In this document: positions 34,254 to 43,775 of the stretch, piece by piece | How the letters are laid out: each line of letters starts with the position of its first letter | Position numbering within the stretch: position 1 is the first letter of the stretch | Assembly (NCBI GenBank): GCA_023424015.1 | Contig: JAFAEM010000011.1 | Location: forward strand, 1-64,000 | Source of the DNA: Bacteroidota bacterium | Lineage (GTDB): Bacteria > Bacteroidota > Bacteroidia > Chitinophagales > Chitinophagaceae | Length of the DNA: 64,000 nucleotides | Direction of reading: 5' to 3' | Made by a program: the position numbers and the translations under genes | Notes under the pieces: model-generated | The model's database searches: none | Told to the model about the DNA's origin: nothing | Seen by the model: only the letters and a program-made list of their open reading frames with translations

Positions 34254-35528
34254 ATGGCAGAAAGGAATATTGCACCGGAGATTGTGGATGCGGTTAAGTT
34301 TAACCTGCAGCTAAAGCCTTATAATAAATTTATACTCAATAATGGTGTGGAAGTTTACACGGTAGAAGCCGGCGCTGAGGATGTGATGTCGCTGGAATGG
34401 GTATACTATGCCGGCAACTGGTATGAAGACCAGAACCTGGTGGCAGCGACGACCAACCTCCTTTTAAAAAATGGCACTTCAAAAAAAACTGCCTTCCAGC
34501 TCAATGAGCATTTCGAATATTATGGATCCTATCTTAACAGGAGCTGTCATAGTGAAACCGCTACGCTCACCCTGCATACCCTCACCCGGCATATACATGA
34601 ATTGTTACCGGTGGTTAGGGAAATATTGACCGATTCTGTTTTCCCGGAAGAGGAACTCACGATCGCCCGACAGAATATGAAGCAAAGACTACGGGTGAAT
34701 CTGAAGAAAAGCGATTTCGTTGCAGGACGCCTGATCGATGTATATCTCTACGGCGAAAATCATCCTTATGGACGTTATAGTCGTGAAGAGGATTTTGATG
34801 CCCTGACACGAAAACAGTTACAGGACTTTTACAAAACTTATTACCAGGAAGGAAAACTGGTCATATTTGCAGCGGGGCGTTTGCCTGCTAACCTCGAAAC
34901 ACTGCTCAATGAAAATTTCGGCGACCTTCCCAACCGTGTCATTGCAGACAAGACTTTTTCGGTTGATAAAGCAGGAGAGAAAAAATACAGGGTATCAAAT
35001 GACCCCGACGGCGTGCAGGGATCTATCCGGATGGCCCGTCCTTTCATAAGCCGGCATCACCCGGATTTTACAAAAGCCCAGGTTTTAAATACTTTACTCG
35101 GAGGTTTTTTCGGATCAAGACTGATGAATAATATTCGTGAGGACAAAGGGTATACTTATGGCATTCATAGTTATTTCCAAAATCACCTGCATGATTCAGC
35201 ATGGATGATCAGTACCGAAGCTGGTAAAGACGTATGCGAGGCCGCCATCGAAGAAGTATATAAAGAAATGAAGATCCTGAGAGAGGAACCGGTGGGTGAA
35301 GAGGAATTGTTATTGGTAAAGAATTTTCTCATTGGCACGGTGCTGGGTGACCTCGACGGCCCTTTTCATATTATTGCACGATGGAAGAATATCATAATGA
35401 ACAAACTCCCGCTTGATCATTTCGATAAGTCCGTACAAGCTATCAAGCAGGTGAGCTCGCAGGAGTTGCAGGGGCTCGCTAATAAATACCTGACGGATGA
35501 GGAGTTTTATGAACTGGTCGTTGTTTAA
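34254..35528 (+). CDS. M16-family peptidase, non-catalytic partner subunit
   Basis: A 424-residue M16 protein that lacks HxxEH: the corresponding segment reads EWVYYAGNWYEDQNLVAATT. It keeps the R/Y pair region typical of the partner subunit (GGFFGSRLMNNIREDKGYTY). Start 34254 (MAERNIAPE) was chosen because the upstream frame overlaps the catalytic subunit in another frame. It is translationally close to the catalytic subunit gene (19 bp) and should form an active heterodimer with it, as in other M16B pairs. Confidence 0.9.
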   Translation: MAERNIAPEIVDAVKFNLQLKPYNKFILNNGVEVYTVEAGAEDVMSLEWVYYAGNWYEDQNLVAATTNLLLKNGTSKKTAFQLNEHFEYYGSYLNRSCHSETATLTLHTLTRHIHELLPVVREILTDSVFPEEELTIARQNMKQRLRVNLKKSDFVAGRLIDVYLYGENHPYGRYSREEDFDALTRKQLQDFYKTYYQEGKLVIFAAGRLPANLETLLNENFGDLPNRVIADKTFSVDKAGEKKYRVSNDPDGVQGSIRMARPFISRHHPDFTKAQVLNTLLGGFFGSRLMNNIREDKGYTYGIHSYFQNHLHDSAWMISTEAGKDVCEAAIEEVYKEMKILREEPVGEEELLLVKNFLIGTVLGDLDGPFHIIARWKNIIMNKLPLDHFDKSVQAIKQVSSQELQGLANKYLTDEEFYELVVV

Positions 35529-35885
35529 AAAAGTAATTGGGAGCTGATAGCTATCGGGTTTGTAATAATTGTTGTCCGGAATAAAATTTTGGATTGTTTT
35601 CAAAACCTTTGACCCGCCGTGCCCTTCGTGCCCTTCGTGACCAAAAGCAGGACACGGAGTACACAGAGGAGTTCACGGAGAAAATAATGCAAGTCGCTCG
35701 GCTTCTATGACTTTTTACCTTTACGGCAGATTTTAACACATATACGCCATTCGCTATACTCGCCGTGCCCGACATGGTTTATAATATAGCAGCGTTCCCC
35801 GGACAATAGTGATTTGTAATTAGGAATTGGGTCATCTATTCATAGTTCCCTATTTGCTATTCGGCTAACTAATTCAAAATTCCCC
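35529..35885. repeat. Intergenic region with inverted copy of the TATTGTCCGGGGAACGCT repeat
   Basis: 357 bp without a supported gene. 35791-35808 is the exact reverse complement of TATTGTCCGGGGAACGCT (3017, 3281), and the adjacent 35760-35785 is a diverged inverse of the GGCGGGCACGGCGAGCA run. 35611-35690 holds related GC-rich, near-tandem text (CCGTGCCCTTCGTGCCCTTC). This is an interspersed repeat remnant. Confidence 0.7.
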
Positions 35886-36908
35886 TTACGGAATCCGCTC
35901 CAGTATCGGCTCGAGTTTTCTTTTAAGTTTATTTCCAGGTGTAAAGCGTTTGACCAGGGTAATTCGGAAATCACCGGTTTTGATCCCGTATTCGTGATCA
36001 GATGAGCGACCCTTGGCATTGGTGGAGTTGTGCAGCCAGGAGATGGCGGCGGCCCATTCATTACTGTTGTACCCCGCTACCGCACGCAGTGTTGCATTGG
36101 GGCTTATGGAAGTTCGGTGTGCAGAACCTGTTGGCGTTTCTTCCTTTACGATGCTGAGATCCGCATTGATGGTAGCGCTGCCTGTAAGAAAAAAATGTTC
36201 TTCCCAAACGGCCGTGTACGCATAACCTGCACCAGGTCCGAACTCCAACAACCTTACCCGGTCGATGCCCTGCTGGGGATAAAAGGCATTCAGGTGGGAA
36301 GGTACCAGGGCACTATCCCCCTTTGTAGTGCCATAATATATTTCAGCGCCGATCAGGGCTGAACCGGCCGATTGTTTTTGCCATTCATTCTGGATAAATG
36401 AAGCCCGGTAGGAAAATTTTTCACCGTTCAACAAACGATAAACTGAAGCACCCAGCAGGTTTACTTTCAGATCCGGCCGCAAATAATAATTCTTATCAGC
36501 TGTACCGGCAGGTCCGCCGAGTGACAAATAGTAGCCTTTGAAAAACTGAGCATAGATATCCGTTACCCAGTCGCGGGTATAAATATGTGTCTGAAAGTCG
36601 AAAGAACGGGTTCGCCCTTTTTTGTCCTTATTTGGGTTTAAAAAACCAAAACCATAGCCTAAGCTCATTGAGAGCGCTTTGTAGCTACCACTGACACCCA
36701 TGGTGGTAAGGGTGTTGGGGCGGTACCGGAGCGACTGGATCCCCTCCGGAGCTTTCATGATCAGGGAAGTGTATTTTTTGGCAAGGTATAGTTTGAGTGT
36801 AAGTTGTTCTTCAAACGTCACGTAGTAATCATTGTCACCCTGACTTTGGGCTAGCAGGGTTTTCGCGGATATTGCCAGGGCGCAAACAAATAAGAGGGTT
36901 TTTCGCAT
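35886..36908 (-). CDS. DUF4421 outer-membrane protein
   Basis: A 340-residue protein with a signal peptide (RKTLLFVCALAISAKTLLAQ). The mature part has many alternating-residue beta strands (SMSLGYGFGFLNPN, FKGYYLSLGGPAGTAD, FFLTGSATINADLSIV), and it resembles DUF4421, predicted beta-barrel proteins of Bacteroidota with unknown role. It begins with a short conserved segment (DNDYYVTFEEQLTLKLYLAK). It has no operon partner. Confidence 0.85.
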   Translation of the reverse strand: MRKTLLFVCALAISAKTLLAQSQGDNDYYVTFEEQLTLKLYLAKKYTSLIMKAPEGIQSLRYRPNTLTTMGVSGSYKALSMSLGYGFGFLNPNKDKKGRTRSFDFQTHIYTRDWVTDIYAQFFKGYYLSLGGPAGTADKNYYLRPDLKVNLLGASVYRLLNGEKFSYRASFIQNEWQKQSAGSALIGAEIYYGTTKGDSALVPSHLNAFYPQQGIDRVRLLEFGPGAGYAYTAVWEEHFFLTGSATINADLSIVKEETPTGSAHRTSISPNATLRAVAGYNSNEWAAAISWLHNSTNAKGRSSDHEYGIKTGDFRITLVKRFTPGNKLKRKLEPILERIP

Positions 36909-37058
36909 GGTCGAAAATAACCAAATTATTTAGTCTGTGAATTGGAGTTGGCAAGCCCGGTTGGGGTGTAGTGAAATTTATCCACTCCCGACTCCTGACT
37001 CCCGACTATCGCCCGACTGCTTCTTGGTAGTTAAGAGCTAATCATTGAAATTCGCACT

Positions 37059-39083
37059 ATGGCCTTCGACAGAAAGAATTTATCCAACGAGCAGCTGATC
37101 CATTTTTATCGTAGTCTACTGTATCCCCGGTTGATCGAGGAAAAAATGTTGATCCTGTTGCGCCAGGGTAAGATCTCCAAATGGTTTAGTGGCATCGGCC
37201 AGGAGGCTATTGCTGTCGGCGCTACGCTGGCCCTCGAAAAAGATGAATGGGTAATGCCGCTTCACCGCAACCTGGGTGTGTTTACCACACGTGAAATGCC
37301 GCTGCATAAATTGTTCATGCAATGGCAGGGTGCACAGGAGGGATATAGCAAGGGCCGTGAAAGAAGTTTTCATTTTGGCAGCCGCGAACATCATATCTGT
37401 GGGATGATCTCGCACCTCGGTCCGCAACTGGCAATCGCCGACGGTGTATCGCTGGCACATAAACTCAACCAGGATAGAAAAGGAAACCCTTTGAAAATCT
37501 CACTTGCCCTGACGGGTGAAGGCGGCACCAGCGAAGGTGATTTTCATGAAGCATTGAATGTGGCGGCAGTCTGGGACCTGCCGGTTATTTTTTTGATAGA
37601 GAATAACGGTTATGGACTGAGTACACCCACAACAGAACAATACCGCTGTATCAGCCTCGTAGATAAGGCAAAAGGATATGGTATGGAGGGCGTGCAGATC
37701 GATGGTAATGATATTCTGAAGGTGTACGATACGATCAAAGGTGTGAGAGAATACTGTATTCGCCATCAAAAACCCTATCTCATAGAAGCGATGACCTTCA
37801 GGATGAGAGGCCATGAGGAAGCCAGCGGGACCAAGTATGTACCAAAGCATTTGTTTGAGCTATGGGAGAAAAAGGATCCGGTTAAGAACTACGAGGACTT
37901 CCTGGTACAACAACAGGTGCTTTCGGAACAGGATCTTGAAAATATCAGGAATGAATACCGAAAAAAAATTGAGGACGAACTGGCTGTAGGCTTTGACACA
38001 AACCCTATTCAGGTAAATACCGAAGATGAATTGGATGATGTATATGCGGCAAAGCCAAATAGTAACGGCACGCGGGTCATTGATAATTCATCCAGTAAGT
38101 ATGTTGACCATACGTCATCCCCTGAACTCCGACTGATAGATGCTATAAAACAGGGGTTGCATCAAAGCATGGAGCGTCATGCCAACCTGGTATTGATGGG
38201 ACAGGATATTGCCGAATACGGCGGTGCATTTAAGATCACAGAAGGGTTTGTCAATGATTTTGGCAAGTCAAGGGTTCGTAATACGCCTATTTGCGAAAGT
38301 GTTATTGTAGGTGCGGCACTTGGACTTTCGCTCGAAGGATATAAGAGCATGATGGAAATGCAGTTTGCTGATTTTGTTTCGGTCGGGTTCAACCAGATCG
38401 TGAATAACCTCGCTAAAATTCACTATCGCTGGGGACAAAATGCCGATGTAGTGATCCGGATGCCGACAGGCGCCGGAGTTGGTGCGGGGCCATTCCATAG
38501 TCAAAGTAATGAAGCCTGGTTTGTACATACACCCGGTTTGAAGGTGGTGTATCCTTCTACTCCCATGGATGCAAAAGGATTGCTGATTGCAGCGATCAAT
38601 GATCCCAACCCGGTTATGTATTTCGAGCATAAAGCTCTGTATCGGAGTGTAAGCGGAGCTGTGCCGGAAGACTATTATGAAATAGAAATTGGCAAGGCCA
38701 GGCATGTAAGGGATGGTGATGAAGTGGGCATCATTACCTATGGTAGTGGTGTACACTGGGCAGAGGACTATGCTGCAGAGCATCCTGAAATTTCCATCGA
38801 TATTGTCGACCTCAGGACCTTATTACCCCTTGATTATATGGCCATCCGTGATGCTGTAAAAAGAACCGGTCGCGTTTTAATATTGCATGAAGACACCCTC
38901 ACCGGTGGCATTGGTGGCGAGATCGCTGCCTGGATCGCAGAAAACTGCTTTGATCTGCTCGACGCACCTGTGATGCGATGCGCTTCACTGGACTCACCGA
39001 TACCTTTCAATGTTGAGCTGGAGCAAAATTTCCTGGCAAAGTCCAGGCTGGATGAATGCGTCACTAAACTGGTGAATTACTAG
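37059..39083 (+). CDS. 2-oxoacid dehydrogenase E1, fused alpha and beta subunits
   Basis: A 674-residue thiamine-diphosphate enzyme: the E1 component of a branched-chain 2-oxoacid or pyruvate-type dehydrogenase complex. The alpha part (1-~320) carries the ThDP motif TGEGGTSEGDFHEALNVAAV to IENNGYGLSTP. The beta part (~355-674) has MGQDIAEYGGAFKITEGF, ARHVRDGDEVGIITYGS and LILHEDTLTGGIGGEIAAWI. Fused alpha-beta E1 is typical of Bacteroidota and is often annotated as 2-oxoisovalerate dehydrogenase. The specific substrate cannot be fixed from sequence alone. E2 and E3 genes are not adjacent. Confidence 0.92.
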   Translation: MAFDRKNLSNEQLIHFYRSLLYPRLIEEKMLILLRQGKISKWFSGIGQEAIAVGATLALEKDEWVMPLHRNLGVFTTREMPLHKLFMQWQGAQEGYSKGRERSFHFGSREHHICGMISHLGPQLAIADGVSLAHKLNQDRKGNPLKISLALTGEGGTSEGDFHEALNVAAVWDLPVIFLIENNGYGLSTPTTEQYRCISLVDKAKGYGMEGVQIDGNDILKVYDTIKGVREYCIRHQKPYLIEAMTFRMRGHEEASGTKYVPKHLFELWEKKDPVKNYEDFLVQQQVLSEQDLENIRNEYRKKIEDELAVGFDTNPIQVNTEDELDDVYAAKPNSNGTRVIDNSSSKYVDHTSSPELRLIDAIKQGLHQSMERHANLVLMGQDIAEYGGAFKITEGFVNDFGKSRVRNTPICESVIVGAALGLSLEGYKSMMEMQFADFVSVGFNQIVNNLAKIHYRWGQNADVVIRMPTGAGVGAGPFHSQSNEAWFVHTPGLKVVYPSTPMDAKGLLIAAINDPNPVMYFEHKALYRSVSGAVPEDYYEIEIGKARHVRDGDEVGIITYGSGVHWAEDYAAEHPEISIDIVDLRTLLPLDYMAIRDAVKRTGRVLILHEDTLTGGIGGEIAAWIAENCFDLLDAPVMRCASLDSPIPFNVELEQNFLAKSRLDECVTKLVNY

Positions 39084-39190
39084 TAAACCGGCCTGATTTT
39101 ACAATTGCCAACCGGGAAACAGGGATTACCAATTCTGTTAATATTATCCTGTACTTTATCGATAGCTTTCTTTTAAAAAAAGTAAAGCGC

Positions 39191-41542
39191 ATGCCGGCAA
39201 AATGGATAATATGTTGTTGCTTGTTGACAATAACGATACTTTCCTATTCCCAGCCTGTTACTCAAACTATCAGGGGCCAGGTAATCGATAAAGACAGTCG
39301 CAGGCCTTTGGCAGGAGCTACCCTTTCACTGGATGATGACAGTGTGCAGGCTGCGACGATCAGCGATAAGGCGGGACATTTTGCGCTGAAAGATATTCCC
39401 GTGGGACGCCACCGCTTACAATGCAGTTTTAGTGGGTACGCACCATTTATTACCGATAATTTTTTATTGAATAGTGCGAGGGAACTGGAACTTGTTATCG
39501 AGCTGGAACAAGTGTACCAACAGCAAACCGAAGTGCGCGTGAAAGCTGTACGCAATCCAAAGTTACCCGTTAATAAAGCTGCGGTTGTTAGTACCCGCTC
39601 GTTCACCCCAGAGGAAACAAGTCGATATGCTGCCAGCGTCAACGATCCCAGTCGCATGGCTATGAGCTTTCCGGGTGTACAACCCACCCGTGATGCCAGG
39701 AGCGATATCATTATTCGCGGTAACTCTGCAGCTGGAATGTTATGGAGACTGGAAGGTATTGATATCCCCAATCCGAATCATTTTGCACGCAAAGGTTCGA
39801 GTGGAGGTGGTATTACAATTTTCAGCAGCAGCATGCTGGCCAATTCGGATTTTTCAAGTGGTGCTTTTCCTGCTGAATATGGCGATGCTTTGTCTGGTGT
39901 GTTTGACATGCGTTTCAGATCGGGTAATAAAGAAAAGAACCAGTACACCTTCAAGGCAGGCTTGATCGGCATTGATTTTTCAGCCGAAGGACCCATGCAA
40001 AAAAATAGCAGTTCGTTTCTGCTTAACTACCGGTATTCCACGCTGGGTATTTTAGACAAACTCGGATTTCATCTTGCCGGTGAAAGAGAAGTCAACACAT
40101 TCCAGGACATTTCTTTCAATTTAGATTTCCCATCAAAAAATAAGCGCTCAGTTTTTAATTTCTGGGGTATCGCCGGACTGAGCAGGGAAGATTATGCTGA
40201 AGTGGATGATCCCAATGAGTGGGACGAATACGATGACTACGCGATCTACGATTTTAAAACAAAAATGGGCGCTACCGGCATTGGTCATAGTTTGCAACTA
40301 GGTAATACCTCGCTACTTAAGACATCTCTTGCCATTATGGATCAGAAGATCCGGTATGTAGATGACACGCTGAATACCCAGAAAGTTCCTTTTACGACCA
40401 ATGATGAAGTGTATAAAAACAACCGGGTATCATTTGCCATCTCTTTCCAGACAAAACCCGTTTCTGCATTAACCTGGAAGACGGGAATGTTCATCAGCCG
40501 TCTCGGCTACCGATTCAACCAAAGTGTTTTTGACTTTGATGCCCGTGTTTATCGTCGCGACGTTGTCGACGGAGATGGAAATGCATTTTTGTGGCAACCG
40601 TATACTCAGTTTGGTTTGAAGGTCGGTCAAAAGTTAACGGTCAATACAGGATTGCATGTCATGTATCTTTATCTCAACAAAACCAGGTCGATCGAACCGC
40701 GGAGCAGTTTACTGTATCGGATCAATCCCAATCATACCATAAGCCTGGCTGCAGGACGACATGGCAAAGTGCTTCCGCTTGGATCTTATTTTTTCAAGGC
40801 CGGCAATGGCGACTTGCCAAATCTTGAACTAGACATGATGAAGTCAACGCATTTTGTCTGGGCCTATGACTGGCTGATGAAAAGGAACTGGCGTCTACAC
40901 ATCGAGGCCTACCTGCAAAAACTAAGCGATATTCCGGTGGTGGATGATATTGACAGAACTTTCTGGCTACTGAATATGACAGAGGGATATGCCACAGAGC
41001 CCCTGGTGAGCAGGGGCAAGGGCGAAAACAAAGGTGTTGACATAACACTGGAGAAATTTTTTTCCAAGGGTTGGTTTATGCTTGCAGGATTTTCATTTTT
41101 TAATTCTTCGTATTCTCCCCTGAACGGGAAATCATACAACACGCAATACAATAGCCGCTCGGCGGGAACATTTACTTCCGGTCGTGAATGGAAGTGGAAA
41201 AAGAATAAGACCATGGGCCTCGGAGGAAAAGTATTGTACAACGGTGGCATGCCCATATCACCACTCCTTGCGGGAGCGCCTGTCAATTCAAGAGAACCTG
41301 TCTTGGATGAAACAAGGCCTTTCTCGGAAACTGTTCCATGCTATTTCAGAATGGACGCCAGGTTAACCTTGCGAAAAGACAGGACAAAGTCGGCCTGGAT
41401 GATAGCTCTGGATATCCAAAATCTTCTTGGGATAAACAATACGGATGCTTTAAGTCGCCGTTATGATCCTGCAGCCCGTGAATGGATATACAAAAAATCT
41501 TCAGGTTTTATCCCGGTGATCAGCTACCAGCTGGATTTTTGA
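39191..41542 (+). CDS. TonB-dependent receptor with carboxypeptidase-regulatory domain
   Basis: A 783-residue outer-membrane receptor. It has a signal peptide (PAKWIICCCLLTITILSYSQ), a CarboxypepD_reg-like domain (~25-110: IRGQVIDKDSRRPLAGATLS), and a plug domain (~140-245: VNDPSRMAMSFPGVQPTRDA, IIIRGNSAAGMLWRLEGIDI). The barrel is shorter than usual and ends SGFIPVISYQLDF. Segments ANSDFSSGAFPAEYGDALSG and FDMRFRSGN are characteristic of the plug to first-strand transition. No SusD gene is adjacent. The substrate is unknown. It converges with the signalling operon starting at 51344. Confidence 0.9.
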   Translation: MPAKWIICCCLLTITILSYSQPVTQTIRGQVIDKDSRRPLAGATLSLDDDSVQAATISDKAGHFALKDIPVGRHRLQCSFSGYAPFITDNFLLNSARELELVIELEQVYQQQTEVRVKAVRNPKLPVNKAAVVSTRSFTPEETSRYAASVNDPSRMAMSFPGVQPTRDARSDIIIRGNSAAGMLWRLEGIDIPNPNHFARKGSSGGGITIFSSSMLANSDFSSGAFPAEYGDALSGVFDMRFRSGNKEKNQYTFKAGLIGIDFSAEGPMQKNSSSFLLNYRYSTLGILDKLGFHLAGEREVNTFQDISFNLDFPSKNKRSVFNFWGIAGLSREDYAEVDDPNEWDEYDDYAIYDFKTKMGATGIGHSLQLGNTSLLKTSLAIMDQKIRYVDDTLNTQKVPFTTNDEVYKNNRVSFAISFQTKPVSALTWKTGMFISRLGYRFNQSVFDFDARVYRRDVVDGDGNAFLWQPYTQFGLKVGQKLTVNTGLHVMYLYLNKTRSIEPRSSLLYRINPNHTISLAAGRHGKVLPLGSYFFKAGNGDLPNLELDMMKSTHFVWAYDWLMKRNWRLHIEAYLQKLSDIPVVDDIDRTFWLLNMTEGYATEPLVSRGKGENKGVDITLEKFFSKGWFMLAGFSFFNSSYSPLNGKSYNTQYNSRSAGTFTSGREWKWKKNKTMGLGGKVLYNGGMPISPLLAGAPVNSREPVLDETRPFSETVPCYFRMDARLTLRKDRTKSAWMIALDIQNLLGINNTDALSRRYDPAAREWIYKKSSGFIPVISYQLDF

Positions 41543-41601
41543 GTATTGAAAAGTGTATTCTTTTCGTTAGGCCGTTCTTGTAATGCTGATAAAGTAATTA
41601 C

Positions 41602-43281
41602 TTACTTGCTCATCATCTCTACTACGCCCGACCAACCATCAGGCACGCCTTTTTGGAGGTAGCGTGTTGCATTTTGGCAAAAAAATGCAGCGGTCTGGTC
41701 AGCAGGGTTTAGTTCCGTGACGGATTCAAAAGCCCTGATGGCTGATGCAAAGGAACGGTTCAGGTAATCCTGCATACCCTCATTAAAAAGTGGAAGGGTA
41801 TTTTCTTTAATTTTAATTTCTTCTTCCGGGCTCCCGCTAAAACATTCATGAATTCCTATCGGCTCCTGTTTACCCTTCACCTGCACCTGTCCCAGGTACC
41901 TGAGTTTAAATAAAGGTGAATCCCCGAGTTGTTGCAGGGTAGCATCGCTGAGCAGGATGTCGGCCTTATAGTATTTTGTCAAACTCTCAATACGTGATGC
42001 GGTATTGACGGTGTCTGAAATGGTTGTTGCATCCAGCCTGTTCTTATCGCCAGTAATACCCATTACCAGCGCCCCGGTATGCATGCCGATACCGATGCGG
42101 ATCGGTGGTTGGTTGTTCTGGCTTCTTTTGCTATTGAACCCGACCATGCTTTTTTTCATCTCCACGGCAGCCAACAAGGCATCCATCGCGTTGCCGGGGA
42201 AAAGCGCCATGATGGAATCACCGAGATACTGGTTGATAAATCCATTGTGTTGCCGGATGATGGGTCCCAGTGTTTCATTGTAATCGCAGACAAACCGAAA
42301 TGTTTCTTCGGGGCTCATCCTTTCAGAAAGTGAAGTATAATCGCGGATATCAGTAAAGAGTACAGTCACTACTTTTTCAACCTGATCACCCAGCCTTACG
42401 TCGGTGATGACATCGTGGCCTAAAGAGCCGATGAATTCGTAAGGGACAAACTTGCCTGCCACTTCATAAATCTTGCGCATGGCTTCTTCCCTTTCGTGGG
42501 CCTCACGAATATTTTTTTCATACAGCAATGCGCTTTCGATAGCGGAGGAAGATTGCAGGGCCAGCGTAGTGAGAAATTTAAGATCGGCAGCAGCATAGTG
42601 CATAGGCCTTTCGCTGGCAAGTATAATTGCACCCATCACACGATGTTTTACCTTCAGCGCCGTGTACATTACCGATTGAACAGAAGGATGTATAATGCCG
42701 GATTCTTTCAACAGGCTGAGATCACTCATGATATCGGACATGCCGCTTAATCCGATCTTCAGCATGCGGCTTGCATTGGCTACGACACGCTCTTTGTTAA
42801 ACAGGTCTTCGCCGGCAGTGGCTGGTACATCCAGTTGCTTATTGGTTTCATCCCAAAGGGTCACTATAGCACTACCCTCTGGCTTGAGATGCATGGCCTC
42901 CTGTACAGTGATCTCCGCAATGGCTGTTGGTCCGATGGCCTGTGCCAGTTTATCTGAAAAATTGAAGACCATGTTCACTTCCTGGTAAAGCGACAAGACC
43001 TCGGCTCCCAGTTTTTTTCGTTCTGTTTCTTTTTTTGCCAGTAACGAAAGCAGGGAAGCAATGGAATCGGCCTTTTCATTGCCTATTACCCAGCCCAGGT
43101 TTTCATCGTCGAGCATTACCGGCCAGCGATGGGTGTTGTCTGGCAGATCTATACCTGCAATAAATTTGCCCTGGTCGTCTTCAATGCGGATATCGCCGTT
43201 CAATTGGTCTATCAACGACAATACCGAAGTGGGGTCACCGGTTTTTTTCCCGATAATATGCTTAAGATTTATCCTCGCCAT
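41602..43281 (-). CDS. GAF-domain class III adenylate/guanylate cyclase
   Basis: A 559-residue cytoplasmic cyclase. A GAF domain spans ~105-275 (VNMVFNFSDKLAQAIGPTAI, LKVKHRVMGAIILASERPMH). The catalytic domain (~320-500) has metal Asp residues in LFTDIRDYTSLSERMS and YLGDSIMALFPG, and the transition-state Asn/Arg in TISDTVNTASRIESL. A TPR-like segment (FNEGMQDYLNRSFASAIRAF) and the tail GWSGVVEMMSK match cyclases of this class. ATP versus GTP preference is not decided. It lies 38 bp after a receiver gene and is probably co-transcribed with the kinase, giving a cyclic-nucleotide output (inferred). Confidence 0.9.
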   Translation of the reverse strand: MARINLKHIIGKKTGDPTSVLSLIDQLNGDIRIEDDQGKFIAGIDLPDNTHRWPVMLDDENLGWVIGNEKADSIASLLSLLAKKETERKKLGAEVLSLYQEVNMVFNFSDKLAQAIGPTAIAEITVQEAMHLKPEGSAIVTLWDETNKQLDVPATAGEDLFNKERVVANASRMLKIGLSGMSDIMSDLSLLKESGIIHPSVQSVMYTALKVKHRVMGAIILASERPMHYAAADLKFLTTLALQSSSAIESALLYEKNIREAHEREEAMRKIYEVAGKFVPYEFIGSLGHDVITDVRLGDQVEKVVTVLFTDIRDYTSLSERMSPEETFRFVCDYNETLGPIIRQHNGFINQYLGDSIMALFPGNAMDALLAAVEMKKSMVGFNSKRSQNNQPPIRIGIGMHTGALVMGITGDKNRLDATTISDTVNTASRIESLTKYYKADILLSDATLQQLGDSPLFKLRYLGQVQVKGKQEPIGIHECFSGSPEEEIKIKENTLPLFNEGMQDYLNRSFASAIRAFESVTELNPADQTAAFFCQNATRYLQKGVPDGWSGVVEMMSK

Positions 43282-43319
43282 GAGTTATCAAAGAAGCTCC
43301 TTAATATTAATAAAAGAAA

Positions 43320-43697
43320 TCAAAGGCCCAGTACATCTTTTGCCTTTTGCAGGATCATTTCCGGATCAAAAGGTTTGGTCATATACACGTCAGCGCCAAC
43401 TTCCTGGCCTTTTTGCCTGTCGAGTTCCTGCCCTTTTGCGGTGAGCAGGGCGATGTATACGTCTGTTAATTCGAGCTCTTTCTTTACTTTCTTACAGACA
43501 TCCATGCCATTCATGCGCGGCATCATCACGTCCAGGAAGACAAGCTGCGGCTTCTCTCTTTGAATCATGTCGAGTGCCACCTCCCCATTTTCTGCTGTCA
43601 GGAACTCTACGCCTTCGTCTTCCAGTTCTTCCAGTGTTTGTTCGATAAGCATTCGGATATGCGCTTCATCATCCACGATTAAGATTTTTTTCTCCAT
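43320..43697 (-). CDS. Stand-alone receiver-domain response regulator (CheY-like)
   Basis: A 125-residue single receiver domain. Phospho-acceptor Asp56 lies in LVFLDVMMPRMNGMDVCKKV; the acidic pocket is ILIVDDEAH, the switch is ALLTAKGQ, and the conserved Lys is in YMTKPFDPEM. There is no output domain. It sits between the giant hybrid kinase (78 bp upstream) and the GAF-cyclase (38 bp downstream) on the same strand, so it is a natural relay between them (inferred). Confidence 0.93.
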   Translation of the reverse strand: MEKKILIVDDEAHIRMLIEQTLEELEDEGVEFLTAENGEVALDMIQREKPQLVFLDVMMPRMNGMDVCKKVKKELELTDVYIALLTAKGQELDRQKGQEVGADVYMTKPFDPEMILQKAKDVLGL

Positions 43698-43775
43698 GTG
43701 TTGTTGTTTTCTACGTTTCCAGCATGGCTGGTATTTTATGATTGTTATTTCTCTTTTTGCGTTCGGGCAGATTTA

